From Algibacter lectus (GTDB taxonomy: Bacteria > Bacteroidota > Bacteroidia > Flavobacteriales > Flavobacteriaceae), in assembly GCF_900112395.1 (NCBI RefSeq), contig NZ_FOLN01000010.1, forward strand, positions 112,090-176,089: a stretch of DNA of 64,000 nucleotides, read 5' to 3'. How positions within the stretch are numbered: the first letter of the stretch is position 1; each line of letters begins with the position of its first letter. The notes below the pieces were generated by a model. That model had not been told where the DNA came from. It saw nothing but the letters and a program-made list of their open reading frames with translations, and did not search any database. The position numbers and the translations under genes are program-made. This document shows, one piece after another, positions 52,716 through 61,810 of the stretch.

Positions 52716-52906
52716 TTGTATATAAAATTCAAACTATGCCTATTAAAATTGAATATGTCTTCATGAATTTACAGCTCTAAAACCTTCCAGTCTATTCATT
52801 CTATTTTTTTTAATTGCGACTTAACAAGGGGTGCTAAAAAATAATAGTTTTTTTAATGAATATTTTAAAATTTGTAGGCTTTACGGCACTTTCGGTCAAA
52901 ATATGA

Positions 52907-53015
52907 CTATAATTTATACTAATTGCGCTATAATTTATGATGTTAAATCTTAATTCTTACTAATATTGAATTCAATAAGAGAGCGATTTGTAATTATGAA
53001 TTTATACTCATAATT
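52907..53015 (+). promoter_or_regulatory. Candidate operators upstream of the GH88 gene
   Basis: CTATAATTTAT occurs at 52907-52917 and 52928-52938, exactly 21 bp apart (two helical turns). AATTATGA (52992-52999) is inverted as TCATAATT (53008-53015) with an 8-bp spacer. Both fit protein-binding sites for a carbohydrate regulator; the binder is unknown. Confidence 0.4.
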
Positions 53016-53066
53016 CAATTGCTCAAACCTAAGAAATAGAATAAGAAAAGATTATAGATATTAAAT

Positions 53067-54311
53067 ATGAGGCATATGAAATTACAAATTTTAGGCGCAT
53101 TTTTTGTAACACTCCTAATGGTAAACTGTGGTAAAAAGAAAAGTGAAGTTGCAGTAGAAGCAAGTTTTGATGTTGATGCACAATTAGCGTATTGCGTTGA
53201 GCAAACTTCTAAGGCTTTAAAACTAGTACCAGCCGAAGGAAATATACCTAGAAATATAGCTCCAGACAGCAAAGAATGGCGTTATGTAGATTATAAAGAT
53301 TGGACTAGCGGATTTTGGCCAGGTGAACTTTGGTATTTATATGAGTTTAATAATGAAAAAGAATGGGAAGTATCTGCTGATAAATTTACAGAATATCTTA
53401 GACCATTGTCTGTAACACCTGCTTTAGATCACGATTTAGGTTTTCAGGTCTACAATAGTTTTGGAAATGGTTACCGCTTAACTAAAAATCCAGATTATAA
53501 AGATGTTATTTTAAAAACAGCCGATACTTTAGCTACATTATTTAATCCTAATGTTGGTACTATTTTATCTTGGCCTAGAGATGTGCCAAACATGGAATGG
53601 CCACAGCATAACACTATTATGGACAACATGATCAATTTAGAGTTGTTGTTTTGGGCATCTAAAAATGGGGATAATAAAGCATTGTATGATGTGGCTGTTA
53701 GCCATGCCGATGTTACTATGGAAAATCATTTTAGACCGGATTATACATCATACCACGTTGTTATATATGATAAAGATACAGGAGAGAAAATTAAAGGTGT
53801 AACACACCAAGGGTATAGTGATAGTAGTATGTGGGCACGTGGACAATCGTGGGCTATTTATGGTTATACCATGGTTTATAGAGAAACTAAAGATCCAAAA
53901 TATTTAGATTTTGCACAAAAAGTAACTCAGGTATATTTAGATCGTTTACCAGAAGATTTAATACCGTATTGGGACTTTGATGCTCCAGATATTCCAAACA
54001 CCACTAGAGACGCTTCTGCGGCTGCTGTAGTAGCTTCTGCGTTGCTAGAACTATCAACACTTACTAAAGATGAAAATTTAGCTAAAGAATATAGAAACAA
54101 AGGTGAAGGTATGTTAGTAGAACTTTCTAAAAATTACCAAAGTAAAGATATAAATACCGCATGTTTATTGCATTCTACAGGTCATGCACCGGCAGGGTCA
54201 GAGATCGATTATTCAATTGTTTATGCCGATTACTATTACGTTGAAGCCTTATTAAGACTTAAAAAACTGAACGAAGGTATTCCTGTTTTAGCAGCTTTGC
54301 ACAAAATATAA
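53067..54311 (+). CDS. Glycoside hydrolase family 88 lipoprotein (unsaturated uronyl hydrolase)
   Basis: 414 aa (an ATG at 53076 would give a cleaner signal peptide). Lipobox LLMVNCGKK. (Alpha/alpha)6-barrel signatures: YKDWTSGFWPGELWYLYEF, the first Asp region LDHDLGFQVY, MDNMINLELLFWA, and QGYSDSSMWARGQSWAIYGY; later TTRDASAAAVVASALLE. GH88 enzymes cleave the 4,5-unsaturated uronic acid from oligosaccharides left by polysaccharide lyases (ulvan, chondroitin, gellan). The neighbouring rhamnose genes point to a rhamnose-uronic polymer such as ulvan (inference). Own terminator downstream. Confidence 0.92.
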   Translation: MRHMKLQILGAFFVTLLMVNCGKKKSEVAVEASFDVDAQLAYCVEQTSKALKLVPAEGNIPRNIAPDSKEWRYVDYKDWTSGFWPGELWYLYEFNNEKEWEVSADKFTEYLRPLSVTPALDHDLGFQVYNSFGNGYRLTKNPDYKDVILKTADTLATLFNPNVGTILSWPRDVPNMEWPQHNTIMDNMINLELLFWASKNGDNKALYDVAVSHADVTMENHFRPDYTSYHVVIYDKDTGEKIKGVTHQGYSDSSMWARGQSWAIYGYTMVYRETKDPKYLDFAQKVTQVYLDRLPEDLIPYWDFDAPDIPNTTRDASAAAVVASALLELSTLTKDENLAKEYRNKGEGMLVELSKNYQSKDINTACLLHSTGHAPAGSEIDYSIVYADYYYVEALLRLKKLNEGIPVLAALHKI

Positions 54312-54317
54312 ATTACA

Positions 54318-54357
54318 AAAGAGGTTATTATTTTATAAGAAATGATAACCTCTTTTG
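54318..54357 (+). terminator. Terminator of the GH88 gene
   Basis: 12-bp arms AAAAGAGGTTAT (54318-54329) and ATAACCTCTTTT (54346-54357), 16-nt loop. Confidence 0.8.
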
Positions 54358-54476
54358 TATTTCTTCAATTATTTTCTTGAAACAAAAGGCTTTTCTTTTT
54401 TCATTATTGAAAATACTACCTTCGATATAACGCAACCAATTGCTAATAGTTGCATCTTCGGGAAAAGCTCAAGATT

Positions 54477-54992
54477 ATGAAATACAAAATTTACCTTATT
54501 GCCTTCGTTTTTATTGGAAGTTTATGTCTGTCTTGCGAATCGGACGACATATCTTATCAAAGTAGTTTTGAAAATAGTCTTGAAGCTTTAGAGACTTTCA
54601 AAATAGAGACTAATAACTCATACATATATACTGTGCAAAATGGATCTTGGGTGGGATGGTCTAATGAAACGACAATAACAGTACTTAATGGAGAGGTTAC
54701 TCAAAGACATTTTAAATATTTTATACCAGAAGGTTTAGATGTTAATTTATCTGAAGAGGAACTAGAGTGGATAGAAAATGAAGTAGAAGTTGGAAGTCAT
54801 ACCTCAGGAGCTCAAGCTTTAACCTTAGATGCTATCTACAATAAAGCTGAAAATGAATGGTTGGTTAAAAGAAAAAACGCTAAAACTTACTTTGAAACAG
54901 GGAATAACGGATTAATATCAGTTTGTGGTTATACTCAGGATAATTGTACAGACGATTGTTTTAATGGTATTAGAATAATACACATAGAATAA
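54477..54992 (+). CDS. Lipoprotein of unknown function
   Basis: 171 aa from the ATG at 54477 (a TTG at 54450 is a less likely start). Lipobox GSLCLSCES (Cys about 20). The mature part has a beta-rich middle (YIYTVQNGSWVGWSNETTI) and ends with CGYTQDNCTDDCFNGIRI, four Cys close together, suggesting disulphides. No family recognised. It lies between GH88 and the rhamnose cluster, so a surface role in sugar use is possible but unproven. A near-match box TACCTTCG lies at about 54415. Confidence 0.7.
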   Translation: MKYKIYLIAFVFIGSLCLSCESDDISYQSSFENSLEALETFKIETNNSYIYTVQNGSWVGWSNETTITVLNGEVTQRHFKYFIPEGLDVNLSEEELEWIENEVEVGSHTSGAQALTLDAIYNKAENEWLVKRKNAKTYFETGNNGLISVCGYTQDNCTDDCFNGIRIIHIE

Positions 54993-55020
54993 ACTTAGTA
55001 TTTATTATCATTTATAAATA

Positions 55021-55059
55021 AAAACGGGTTGAAAAGTAATAAACTTTTCAACCCGTTTT
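55021..55059. terminator. Bidirectional terminator between the lipoprotein and permease genes
   Basis: 17-bp arms (55021-55037 / 55043-55059), AAAACGGGTTGAAAAGT with its complement, 5-nt loop, T-run after and A-run before. Ends the rhamnose operon (minus) and the lipoprotein gene (plus). Confidence 0.9.
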
Positions 55060-55078
55060 TTTATGTTTTTATAATTAA

Positions 55079-56494
55079 TTATTTCGTCTGCTTTTGGAAT
55101 TTTTTACTAAAAACTAAAAAGAGTACGCCGCATAAAATCCAAGCGGGTAGTGTTACAAAAGATAAAAATACATCAAACTGTACCGAAATAAAGTAGAAAA
55201 CACCAAAGCTAATAGCCCAAGCCCAAAACACCGATTTATTAAACGATAAGTTAGCCGCTTCAGCATAGTTTTTTATGATGCCGACTTTTTTATGGAAAAA
55301 GTGTTCAAATACAATAATGGCTCCAAAAGGCGCTAAAATAAAGCCGTAAAGCGCAACAAAACCTAAAAGTTTCATTGCAAAAGCAGGAAAAAGTCCTGCT
55401 AAAGTTGCTATAGCTCCCGCTAAAAGGGTAACCTTTGCTGTAGATAGTTTTGGTAAAATAGCTTGAAAAGCTAAACCAGCTCTGTAAATTGTTGGATTTG
55501 CAGTGGTCCAACCTGCTAAAACAACTGCTATAATACCAAAAACACCTATAGCATTATAAGCTAGAGGTCCTGGTGCTACGGGAGGTGCATCACCATTGCT
55601 TAAAAAAGTTAAAGCTTCAGGAGATTTTAAGTAAACGGCATATAATAATGCAGCCGCAATCCATGCCATATAATGACCTACGTACATACCTGCCGCTGTT
55701 GCCCAGCCTGCTTTGGCTTTTTTTGCAAATCTAAAAACTGATAAATCCGACATACCAATATGCATGGCACCATTAGCAAACCAAGACCAAATTACAACAT
55801 GCCAAAACGTGAATTTTATTTGGCCAGGAAAGGGCTCTGAACCTTCTCCCCAAATATTCCAAAAATCACTAAAACTAGTTACACCCAATTGGTTAAGAGC
55901 TACTATACCACAAGCTAAAAAAGCGATTACAATTATTGGCGACATTAGGTTAGCAGCTTTGGTAACCATATCGTAACCACGTGCTGCAATTATAGATATA
56001 ACAGCTCCAATAAGAATAACTATGATTATCCAAGTTGCACCGTTAGGCATGGTATCCGTTAGCTTTGGCATAGGCATATTAAATGGTATGCCTACCGCTG
56101 TTGCAGAAACAGTTATCATAGACCCTGCTAAAAAGCAAAATAAAATACCGTTAGCTAAGTTATAACCTGTAACTAGTTTTTTTCCACATATTTTTTCTAA
56201 CTGAAAATATAAAGTCAATCTGTTTTTAATAGCTATTTCTGCAGTTAAAAATCTCCAACTTAAAACGGCCAATAGATTTCCTATTAATAAACCAATAATT
56301 AAATCGAAAGCACTTACACCAGCTGTTAAAAACAAGGGGCCAATCATAAACTCAGTTCCTGCAGCATGTTCTCCGGCATACATGCCAATAAAACTCTTCC
56401 ATCCTTTTAATTTGGATTTTGGTACTGGGGTTCTTTCAAATTCTCCTCCTGCAATATCTTCAATTACATCTTGTTCTATACTTACTTGGCTCAT
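55079..56494 (-). CDS. NCS1-family (cytosine/purine/allantoin-type) permease in a rhamnose cluster
   Basis: 471 aa, about 12 membrane helices. SFIGMYAGEHAAGTEFMIGP near the N-terminus, later ANGAMHIGMSDLSVFRFAKKAKA and GWTTANPTIYRAG, match the nucleobase:cation symporter-1 fold. Known members move purines, pyrimidines, hydantoins or thiamine. Here it is the third gene of a rhamnose catabolic run (isomerase, kinase, permease) and no RhaT/FucP transporter is present, so rhamnose or a related sugar is a possible substrate (inference). 50 nt downstream of the kinase. Confidence 0.88.
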   Translation of the reverse strand: MSQVSIEQDVIEDIAGGEFERTPVPKSKLKGWKSFIGMYAGEHAAGTEFMIGPLFLTAGVSAFDLIIGLLIGNLLAVLSWRFLTAEIAIKNRLTLYFQLEKICGKKLVTGYNLANGILFCFLAGSMITVSATAVGIPFNMPMPKLTDTMPNGATWIIIVILIGAVISIIAARGYDMVTKAANLMSPIIVIAFLACGIVALNQLGVTSFSDFWNIWGEGSEPFPGQIKFTFWHVVIWSWFANGAMHIGMSDLSVFRFAKKAKAGWATAAGMYVGHYMAWIAAALLYAVYLKSPEALTFLSNGDAPPVAPGPLAYNAIGVFGIIAVVLAGWTTANPTIYRAGLAFQAILPKLSTAKVTLLAGAIATLAGLFPAFAMKLLGFVALYGFILAPFGAIIVFEHFFHKKVGIIKNYAEAANLSFNKSVFWAWAISFGVFYFISVQFDVFLSFVTLPAWILCGVLFLVFSKKFQKQTK

Positions 56495-56544
56495 TTAGTT
56501 TAGTTTTATGGAATGGTTAGTTCTGTCTAGTAATTTAGTATGTG

Positions 56545-57915
56545 TTATTTGATTATAAAGGGGACGTGTTTTTTTAGTGAGTAATTTTTACGCAAAAATT
56601 TAGAGTTTAATTTTTTATCTGAAATAGAAATGGCCGCACCCAATGCTGATCCTAATGAAGAATCGGTAGTACGTAATTTCATGTTTCTACAATAATGTGA
56701 TAGTAATTTTACAAAAAGGTCGTTATCACTAAAACCTCCATCAATATAAAGGCGTTTAACATCATCGTCACCAATAACATCTTTTATACTTTTTATTTGA
56801 AGAAGAACAAGTTCCGTCATTAATTGATGATAGGCATATTCAAAATTATCATAGCTTATATGAGTTTCTTTTTGCATATCTTGATCAATTAACCCTTCCC
56901 ATGTAAACATGTGTTTAAAATCGTGTAATATTTCAGAATAGATATCATAATCAAACTTTACATGACGATGATAATCTTCATCCACATCAAAGAGTTTACT
57001 TAGTTTATCTATTTGAATTTTATACTCGTTACCTAAAAATAAACGTGTCGCTTTTACAGGTTTTCCATTAATTCTCATATAATTAATAGAGTCTTCAGCA
57101 TCGCTATCTTCAACAATAGGATGATCTGTAAATGGGTTTAAAGTAATGCTCCAAGTTCCTGTCGATACTAATACAAACTTCTTTTTTACACTACGCACAT
57201 AAGGCAATAAAGCCGACGAACTATCGTGAATACCCACACCAATTTTAATGCGTTTCCCGTTGTAGTTCATGTTAATACTCGTTTCTGTAGAAACAATAGT
57301 TGGTAAAATTTTATGAAGTTCTTCTTTGTAAACCCAACTGTGATAATCTTTTTTTGTGTAATCCCAAAGCCCAGTGTGGCAGCCAATACTAGTATATTCG
57401 CTTAAGGCTATTCCTGTAAAAATAAAACTGAGATACTGCGGTAAATGCAGCGAGTATTTTATTTTTTTGAATATTTCGGGTTTGGTATGTTTTATCCAAT
57501 ATAGCTGTAAACCAGAATTTAAAAGACTTAGATCAAAACAACCAGTTGTTTTTAAAAAATCTTCTCTAGGACCATATTTTTCAACAAATTCGTTAACAAT
57601 ACATTTGTCAATTTGCTTGGTGTAATTATACAGAGGCGTAAGTACTTCTCCGTTTTCATCTAAGTGTACAAAGCTGGCACCATAAGTTGAAAAATTTATA
57701 GCTTGAATATTATATTCTGAAGCTTCAAGAATGTTTTGAAACACTTTTTTCAGCCATTCTTGAAGCGCTTTTAGGTTCTCGGTAGGATGTCCATCTTCAT
57801 CTTGAATTTCATCAAAGCTTATGTATTCCTTATAAACTTCTTTGTAATCACTATCAAAAAGAAAGAATTTTTTATTGGTTTTTCCTATGTCGAATACGGC
57901 AGTTACATTTATCAT
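56545..57915 (-). CDS. rhaB: FGGY-family carbohydrate kinase, rhamnulokinase
   Basis: 456 aa. FDIGKTNKKFFLFDSD (phosphate-1 loop), NFSTYGASFVHLDENG, the substrate region YTSIGCHTGLWDYTKKDYH, STGTWSITLNPF and the later YIDGGFSDND match FGGY kinases. With RhaI and the fused aldolase alongside, L-rhamnulose 1-phosphorylation is the expected reaction. The N-terminal DIGKTN variant replaces the more common D-x-G-x-x-S/T. It starts 11 nt after the isomerase stop. Confidence 0.88.
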   Translation of the reverse strand: MINVTAVFDIGKTNKKFFLFDSDYKEVYKEYISFDEIQDEDGHPTENLKALQEWLKKVFQNILEASEYNIQAINFSTYGASFVHLDENGEVLTPLYNYTKQIDKCIVNEFVEKYGPREDFLKTTGCFDLSLLNSGLQLYWIKHTKPEIFKKIKYSLHLPQYLSFIFTGIALSEYTSIGCHTGLWDYTKKDYHSWVYKEELHKILPTIVSTETSINMNYNGKRIKIGVGIHDSSSALLPYVRSVKKKFVLVSTGTWSITLNPFTDHPIVEDSDAEDSINYMRINGKPVKATRLFLGNEYKIQIDKLSKLFDVDEDYHRHVKFDYDIYSEILHDFKHMFTWEGLIDQDMQKETHISYDNFEYAYHQLMTELVLLQIKSIKDVIGDDDVKRLYIDGGFSDNDLFVKLLSHYCRNMKLRTTDSSLGSALGAAISISDKKLNSKFLRKNYSLKKHVPFIIK

Positions 57916-57926
57916 TTTAAAATAAA

Positions 57927-59207
57927 TTATAGTCCTGTAGCAACTGTATTTCTACCACGTTCTTTTATAAGTTCATTTCTAACATCTAAAGCACGGTAAG
58001 TATTTATAGGGCTTAATGCTCCGCCACGTTCTAGTCTAGCTTTTTCTAGTAACGGACGAACATCTGTTCTATAAGCGTTTTGTAGAATTTCTTGGCATTT
58101 TACCACATCGTGATTTAGTTGTGCTTGTTTTAATTTATTTTGATCTATTAAAAGCGCTTTGGCGTAAGCCTCTTGTATAGCTTCTAGAGATTGAATTAAA
58201 TCTTCTAACGGGTCTTTTACATTGTGGCTAGCATCAATCATCCAAGCTAAATCTGGATTTGCAGGATTGTTTTCCATACCATAAACCAATTCATTAAAAA
58301 TTAAGAATAGGGCATAAGGTTTAATGCTTCCAACGGTTAAATCATCATCTCCATATTTGCTGTCATTAAAATGGAAACCACCTAGTTTTGCTTTCGACAT
58401 TAAGATCGATACAATTTGCTCGATATTACTGTTAGGTAGGTGATGGCCTAAATCGACAAGTGAAAAGGCTTTTTCTCCACAGGCATTAGCAAGCATGAAT
58501 GAGGTTCCCCAATCCTGAATTACCGTACTGTAAAAGTTAGGTTCGTAAGGCTTATATTCAATAAGCATACTCCAATCTGTAGGAAGGCCTTTGTAAATTT
58601 CTTTTAAACTGCTTTCTGTATTTTGAAGCGCTGTTTGAAAGTTGGTTTGTCCTGGAAAGCAAGAGCCGTCCGCCAACCATACGGTTAAACTTTTTGAGCC
58701 TAATTTATTTCCTATATTTATAACATCTAAGTTATGTTGAATAGCTTGTTGCCTTACAGCTTGGCTAACGTTACTTAGAGAGCCGTATTTGTAACTTTCT
58801 TTGGCGTTTGCTTGATCTTGAAAGGTATTAGAATTAACAGCATCGAATTTAATATCTAATCCTGAAGCTATTTCTTTTATCGCATTATAATCTTGAGGAA
58901 TATCCCAAGGAATATGTAATGATACCGCTCCAGCAGTTTGTGTAAGTGCATGTAAAACACCTACATCTTGAATTTTTTGTTCTAAGCTAGAAGGTTCTCC
59001 ATAGAATGAAAAACGTCCGAAACGAGTTCCTCCAGCTCCTAATGCCCAACTAGGAATAGCAACCTGAAAGTCTTGTAGTTTTGATATAATTTTATTGACA
59101 TCTACACCTTTTTTTGTTAAGCTATTCGATAAAAAATCGAAATGCTCTTGGTGCGATGTTAAGTCTTTTTTATTGGTGTCTTGAATATGATTTTGTTCTA
59201 TTTTCAT
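57927..59207 (-). CDS. rhaI: L-rhamnose isomerase, RhaI type
   Basis: 426 aa TIM-barrel sugar isomerase. Converts L-rhamnose to L-rhamnulose with a divalent metal. Metal/substrate residues are in MLIEYKPYEPNFYST (Glu), LVDLGHHLPNSNIEQI (Asp, His), GGFHFNDSKYGDDDLTVGS and WMIDASHNVKDP. This is the RhaI family (Pseudomonas stutzeri type), unrelated in sequence to enteric RhaA. First gene of the RhaI-kinase-permease run, 158 nt after the aldolase gene, with a terminator and a palindrome in between. Confidence 0.95.
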   Translation of the reverse strand: MKIEQNHIQDTNKKDLTSHQEHFDFLSNSLTKKGVDVNKIISKLQDFQVAIPSWALGAGGTRFGRFSFYGEPSSLEQKIQDVGVLHALTQTAGAVSLHIPWDIPQDYNAIKEIASGLDIKFDAVNSNTFQDQANAKESYKYGSLSNVSQAVRQQAIQHNLDVINIGNKLGSKSLTVWLADGSCFPGQTNFQTALQNTESSLKEIYKGLPTDWSMLIEYKPYEPNFYSTVIQDWGTSFMLANACGEKAFSLVDLGHHLPNSNIEQIVSILMSKAKLGGFHFNDSKYGDDDLTVGSIKPYALFLIFNELVYGMENNPANPDLAWMIDASHNVKDPLEDLIQSLEAIQEAYAKALLIDQNKLKQAQLNHDVVKCQEILQNAYRTDVRPLLEKARLERGGALSPINTYRALDVRNELIKERGRNTVATGL

Positions 59208-59278
59208 AATTCTTATTTGTTTAGTTTAGTTGAAGGTATTTGAAGCATTAATTATTTGGTTAGCAAAAGAATAACGTA

Positions 59279-59290
59279 ACGTTTAAACGT
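59279..59290. promoter_or_regulatory. Perfect palindrome upstream of rhaI
   Basis: ACGTTTAAACGT, a 12-bp perfect palindrome 72 nt before the rhaI start, between the rhaD terminator and rhaI. Suits a dimeric repressor; no regulator gene is in the window. Confidence 0.45.
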
Positions 59291-59306
59291 GTTCTGTTAA
59301 AAAAAA

Positions 59307-59337
59307 CTTCCATATATAATTTAATATGCTATGGAAG
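59307..59337 (-). terminator. Terminator of the aldolase/dehydrogenase gene
   Basis: CTTCCATA (59307-59314) / TATGGAAG (59330-59337), with eight As at 59299-59306 on the plus strand forming the U-tract of the minus transcript. Confidence 0.75.
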
Positions 59338-59365
59338 CTTACACTAAAACTAACTCACGTAGTTT

Positions 59366-61471
59366 TTATCTCACAAAGGCATTGGCCATACCACCATCAA
59401 CATTAATAATATTTCCTGTAGATTTATCGAGTATGGCAACTAAAGAGAACACACCATTAGCAATATCTGCAGGAGTTATTATTTCATTTAATAAATTTCT
59501 TTTTGCATAAAAAGCAGGAAGCTCTTCTACGGTTATACCGTTAGCTTTAGCACGACCAGCGGCCCAAGCACCTTCCCAAATTTTACTACCCACAATAACA
59601 CCATCTGGGTTTACTGTGTTTACTCTAATTTTATCTTTTCCTAATTCGGCAGCTAATAAACGCACCATATGTTGTTGTGCGGCTTTAGCAGTGCCATAAG
59701 CGACATTATTTGGGCCAGCCACTAAACCGTTTTTACTTGCAATAGCAATGTAATCTCCACCAAGGGCTTGTTTACGCATTATTGCGGTAGCTTGTTTAGC
59801 TAAATCGAATTGACCTTTTACCAAAATGCTTTGTAGAATGTTCCAGTCTTTATCTGTTGTATCTTCTAAAGCTTTAGAAATTGCTAAACCAGCACTATGC
59901 ACCACGATATCTACACCACCAAATTCAATAACTGCTTTTTTGTAAGCAGATGCAATAGATTCTGTATTTGTTACATCGCAAATAGCATAAGTAGATACAT
60001 CTCTTTTGTAAGTAGCATGCGCTGTAATTAAGCTTTCTTCGTTAATATCTGTAAGTACAACATTGGCTCCTTCTGCAGCTAATTTATCTGCAATAGCTTT
60101 TCCAATACCACCACCAGCACCAGTAATTAAAGCTACTTTTCTAGATAAAGGTTGCTCTTTTGGCATACGTTGTAATTTGGCTTCTTCTAGCAACCAATAT
60201 TCAATATCGAAAGCTTCTTGCCTTGGTAAAGATGTATAAGCTGTAATAGCTTCTGCACCACGCATTACGTTAATGGCGTTTATATAAAACTCACTAGCAA
60301 CTCGTGTAGTTTGCTTATTTTTTGCAAAACTAAACATACCAACACCAGGATAGATGATAATTACTGGGTTTGCATCACGAATGGCAGGGCTATTATCTTT
60401 TTTACAAGTATTATAGTAATCTGCATATTCTTGTCTGTAAGCTTCAAAAGCAGGTTCTAATTTCTTTAAAATGGCATCAGCATCAGATAAATCTTCATTT
60501 TTATCTAATGTTAATACTAAAGGTTGAATTTTGGTTCTTAAAAAGTGATCTGGACAAGAGGTTCCCATAGGCGCCAAGCGTTCCAAATCGTTACTGTTTA
60601 TGTACTCCATAACCACATCGTTATCAGAGAAATGACCAATCATTCTATTTTCCGAAGCGCATAAACCTCTTAATAAAGGCATGATTTGCACTGCTTTTTC
60701 AAAACGTTCTTCTTTTGGTAAGCTTTCTACTTTTTGACCTCCAAAAACAGAACCTTTTTCTTCCATTTTCTTTTCAATATATTCCGAAGCCATTTCAATC
60801 ACTTCTAAACTATTGATGTAAGATTCGTATGATGTGTCGCCCCAAGTAAATAAACCATGAGAACCTAAAACAATACCTCTAATTCCAGGATTATCGGCCA
60901 AGCATTTTTCTAACTGTAACCCTAAATCGAATCCTGGTTTTTGCCATGGCACCCAACCCATAGTGTCTCCCCAAATTTCTTTGGTAACTTTTTCACTATC
61001 CTGAGCCGCGGCTACAGCAATAAGTGCATCTGGGTGTAAGTGATCAATATGAGCAAATGGTAATAAACCGTGAAGCGGCGTATCAATAGATGGAGCTTTA
61101 CTATCTAAATCGTAGATACAGTGGTTAAATAACCCCACCATTCTATCTTCATCTTCTAAACCGCCGTAAACATTTTTTAAATCGCGTAATCTTTCGGTAT
61201 ATAAACCTGCAATTCCTGAGCGTGTTAATGTTCCAATATCGCCACCAGAACCTTTTACCCACATTACTTCAACCTCTTCATTTGTTAACGGGTCTTTTTC
61301 CATGGTTTTACAGCTAGTGTTACCACCACCGTAATTTGTAATTCTTAGGTCGGCTCCTAAAATATTAGACCGATATAAAAATAAGGCTACTTGGTCGTCT
61401 CCTAAAGCAGAAGCTTTAGCGTCATCCCATAAATAATCTACGTGTTTAAAGTTTTTTGTAAGTATGCTCAT
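59366..61471 (-). CDS. rhaD: Bifunctional rhamnulose-1-phosphate aldolase / L-lactaldehyde dehydrogenase
   Basis: 701 aa from the ATG at 61471; a TTG at 61498 lies inside the -7 box. N-terminal class II aldolase domain (about 15-420): NYGGGNTSCKTM, HIDHLHPDALIAV, GIVLGSHGLFTWG (zinc His). C-terminal short-chain dehydrogenase domain (about 440-701): ALITGAGGGIGKAIADKLA (NAD loop) and catalytic Tyr-x3-Lys in NVAYGTAKAAQQ. This fusion (RhaEW type) splits rhamnulose-1-phosphate into DHAP and lactaldehyde and oxidises the latter to lactate. Transcribed separately from rhaI, with a good -7 box and its own terminator. Confidence 0.95.
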   Translation of the reverse strand: MSILTKNFKHVDYLWDDAKASALGDDQVALFLYRSNILGADLRITNYGGGNTSCKTMEKDPLTNEEVEVMWVKGSGGDIGTLTRSGIAGLYTERLRDLKNVYGGLEDEDRMVGLFNHCIYDLDSKAPSIDTPLHGLLPFAHIDHLHPDALIAVAAAQDSEKVTKEIWGDTMGWVPWQKPGFDLGLQLEKCLADNPGIRGIVLGSHGLFTWGDTSYESYINSLEVIEMASEYIEKKMEEKGSVFGGQKVESLPKEERFEKAVQIMPLLRGLCASENRMIGHFSDNDVVMEYINSNDLERLAPMGTSCPDHFLRTKIQPLVLTLDKNEDLSDADAILKKLEPAFEAYRQEYADYYNTCKKDNSPAIRDANPVIIIYPGVGMFSFAKNKQTTRVASEFYINAINVMRGAEAITAYTSLPRQEAFDIEYWLLEEAKLQRMPKEQPLSRKVALITGAGGGIGKAIADKLAAEGANVVLTDINEESLITAHATYKRDVSTYAICDVTNTESIASAYKKAVIEFGGVDIVVHSAGLAISKALEDTTDKDWNILQSILVKGQFDLAKQATAIMRKQALGGDYIAIASKNGLVAGPNNVAYGTAKAAQQHMVRLLAAELGKDKIRVNTVNPDGVIVGSKIWEGAWAAGRAKANGITVEELPAFYAKRNLLNEIITPADIANGVFSLVAILDKSTGNIINVDGGMANAFVR

Positions 61472-61495
61472 GTTTGTTATTCTAATGTTACTAGA

Positions 61496-61503
61496 CAAAT
61501 TTA
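61496..61503 (-). promoter_or_regulatory. -7 box of the aldolase/dehydrogenase gene
   Basis: TAAATTTG on the minus strand (61503 to 61496) puts the transcript start near 61489, 18 nt before the ATG at 61471, so it decides for that start codon. Confidence 0.6.
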
Positions 61504-61810
61504 TATAATTAGTAATTTGAGTCCATCCTGCACTGTACTGTAATTTAAGAAAAACATTGAAGTTTCTATGATTTAAACACCTATTATTCCTTTTAAAATG
61601 TTGAATGTTAACTAATTTAAAAGAGGTTTTATTTTTATTAAAAACGGAGAGTAAAGATTCTTAGGGAGAATAGGTTGTTCAAATAATGAAAGTAAAGAAT
61701 CTGTGGAAGGTGTTTGTTAAAGGAGGTAGAGAAGTAAAGGACGATTTTTTGTACGGAAATCAGCCAAATTTTTGATTAATCACTAAACCTAATATTATTA
61801 CTTGCATGAT
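61499..61810. other. Intergenic region upstream of the rhamnose cluster
   Basis: 312 nt. Apart from the -7 box at its left edge I see only weak repeats (GTAAAGATTCT and GTAAAGAATCT around 61653 and 61691) and a 29-codon open frame (61686-61775) without family features. Confidence 0.55.

Larger units (their letters stand above)
52575..53066. other. Intergenic region upstream of the GH88 gene
   Basis: 492 nt without a gene. It holds the CAP-gene terminator (52684-52715), then AT-rich sequence with 21-bp-spaced direct repeats (52907-52938) and an inverted repeat (52992-53015) close to the GH88 start. No RNA gene was recognised. Confidence 0.6.

Noticed and set aside
55079..61471. Complete polysaccharide utilisation locus
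   Set aside because: No SusC/SusD pair, sulfatase or polysaccharide lyase is in the window; only GH88 and rhamnose genes are seen.
61686..61775. 29-codon open frame upstream of the rhamnose cluster
   Set aside because: Too short, no ribosome signal or homologous pattern; composition like the flanking AT-rich DNA.
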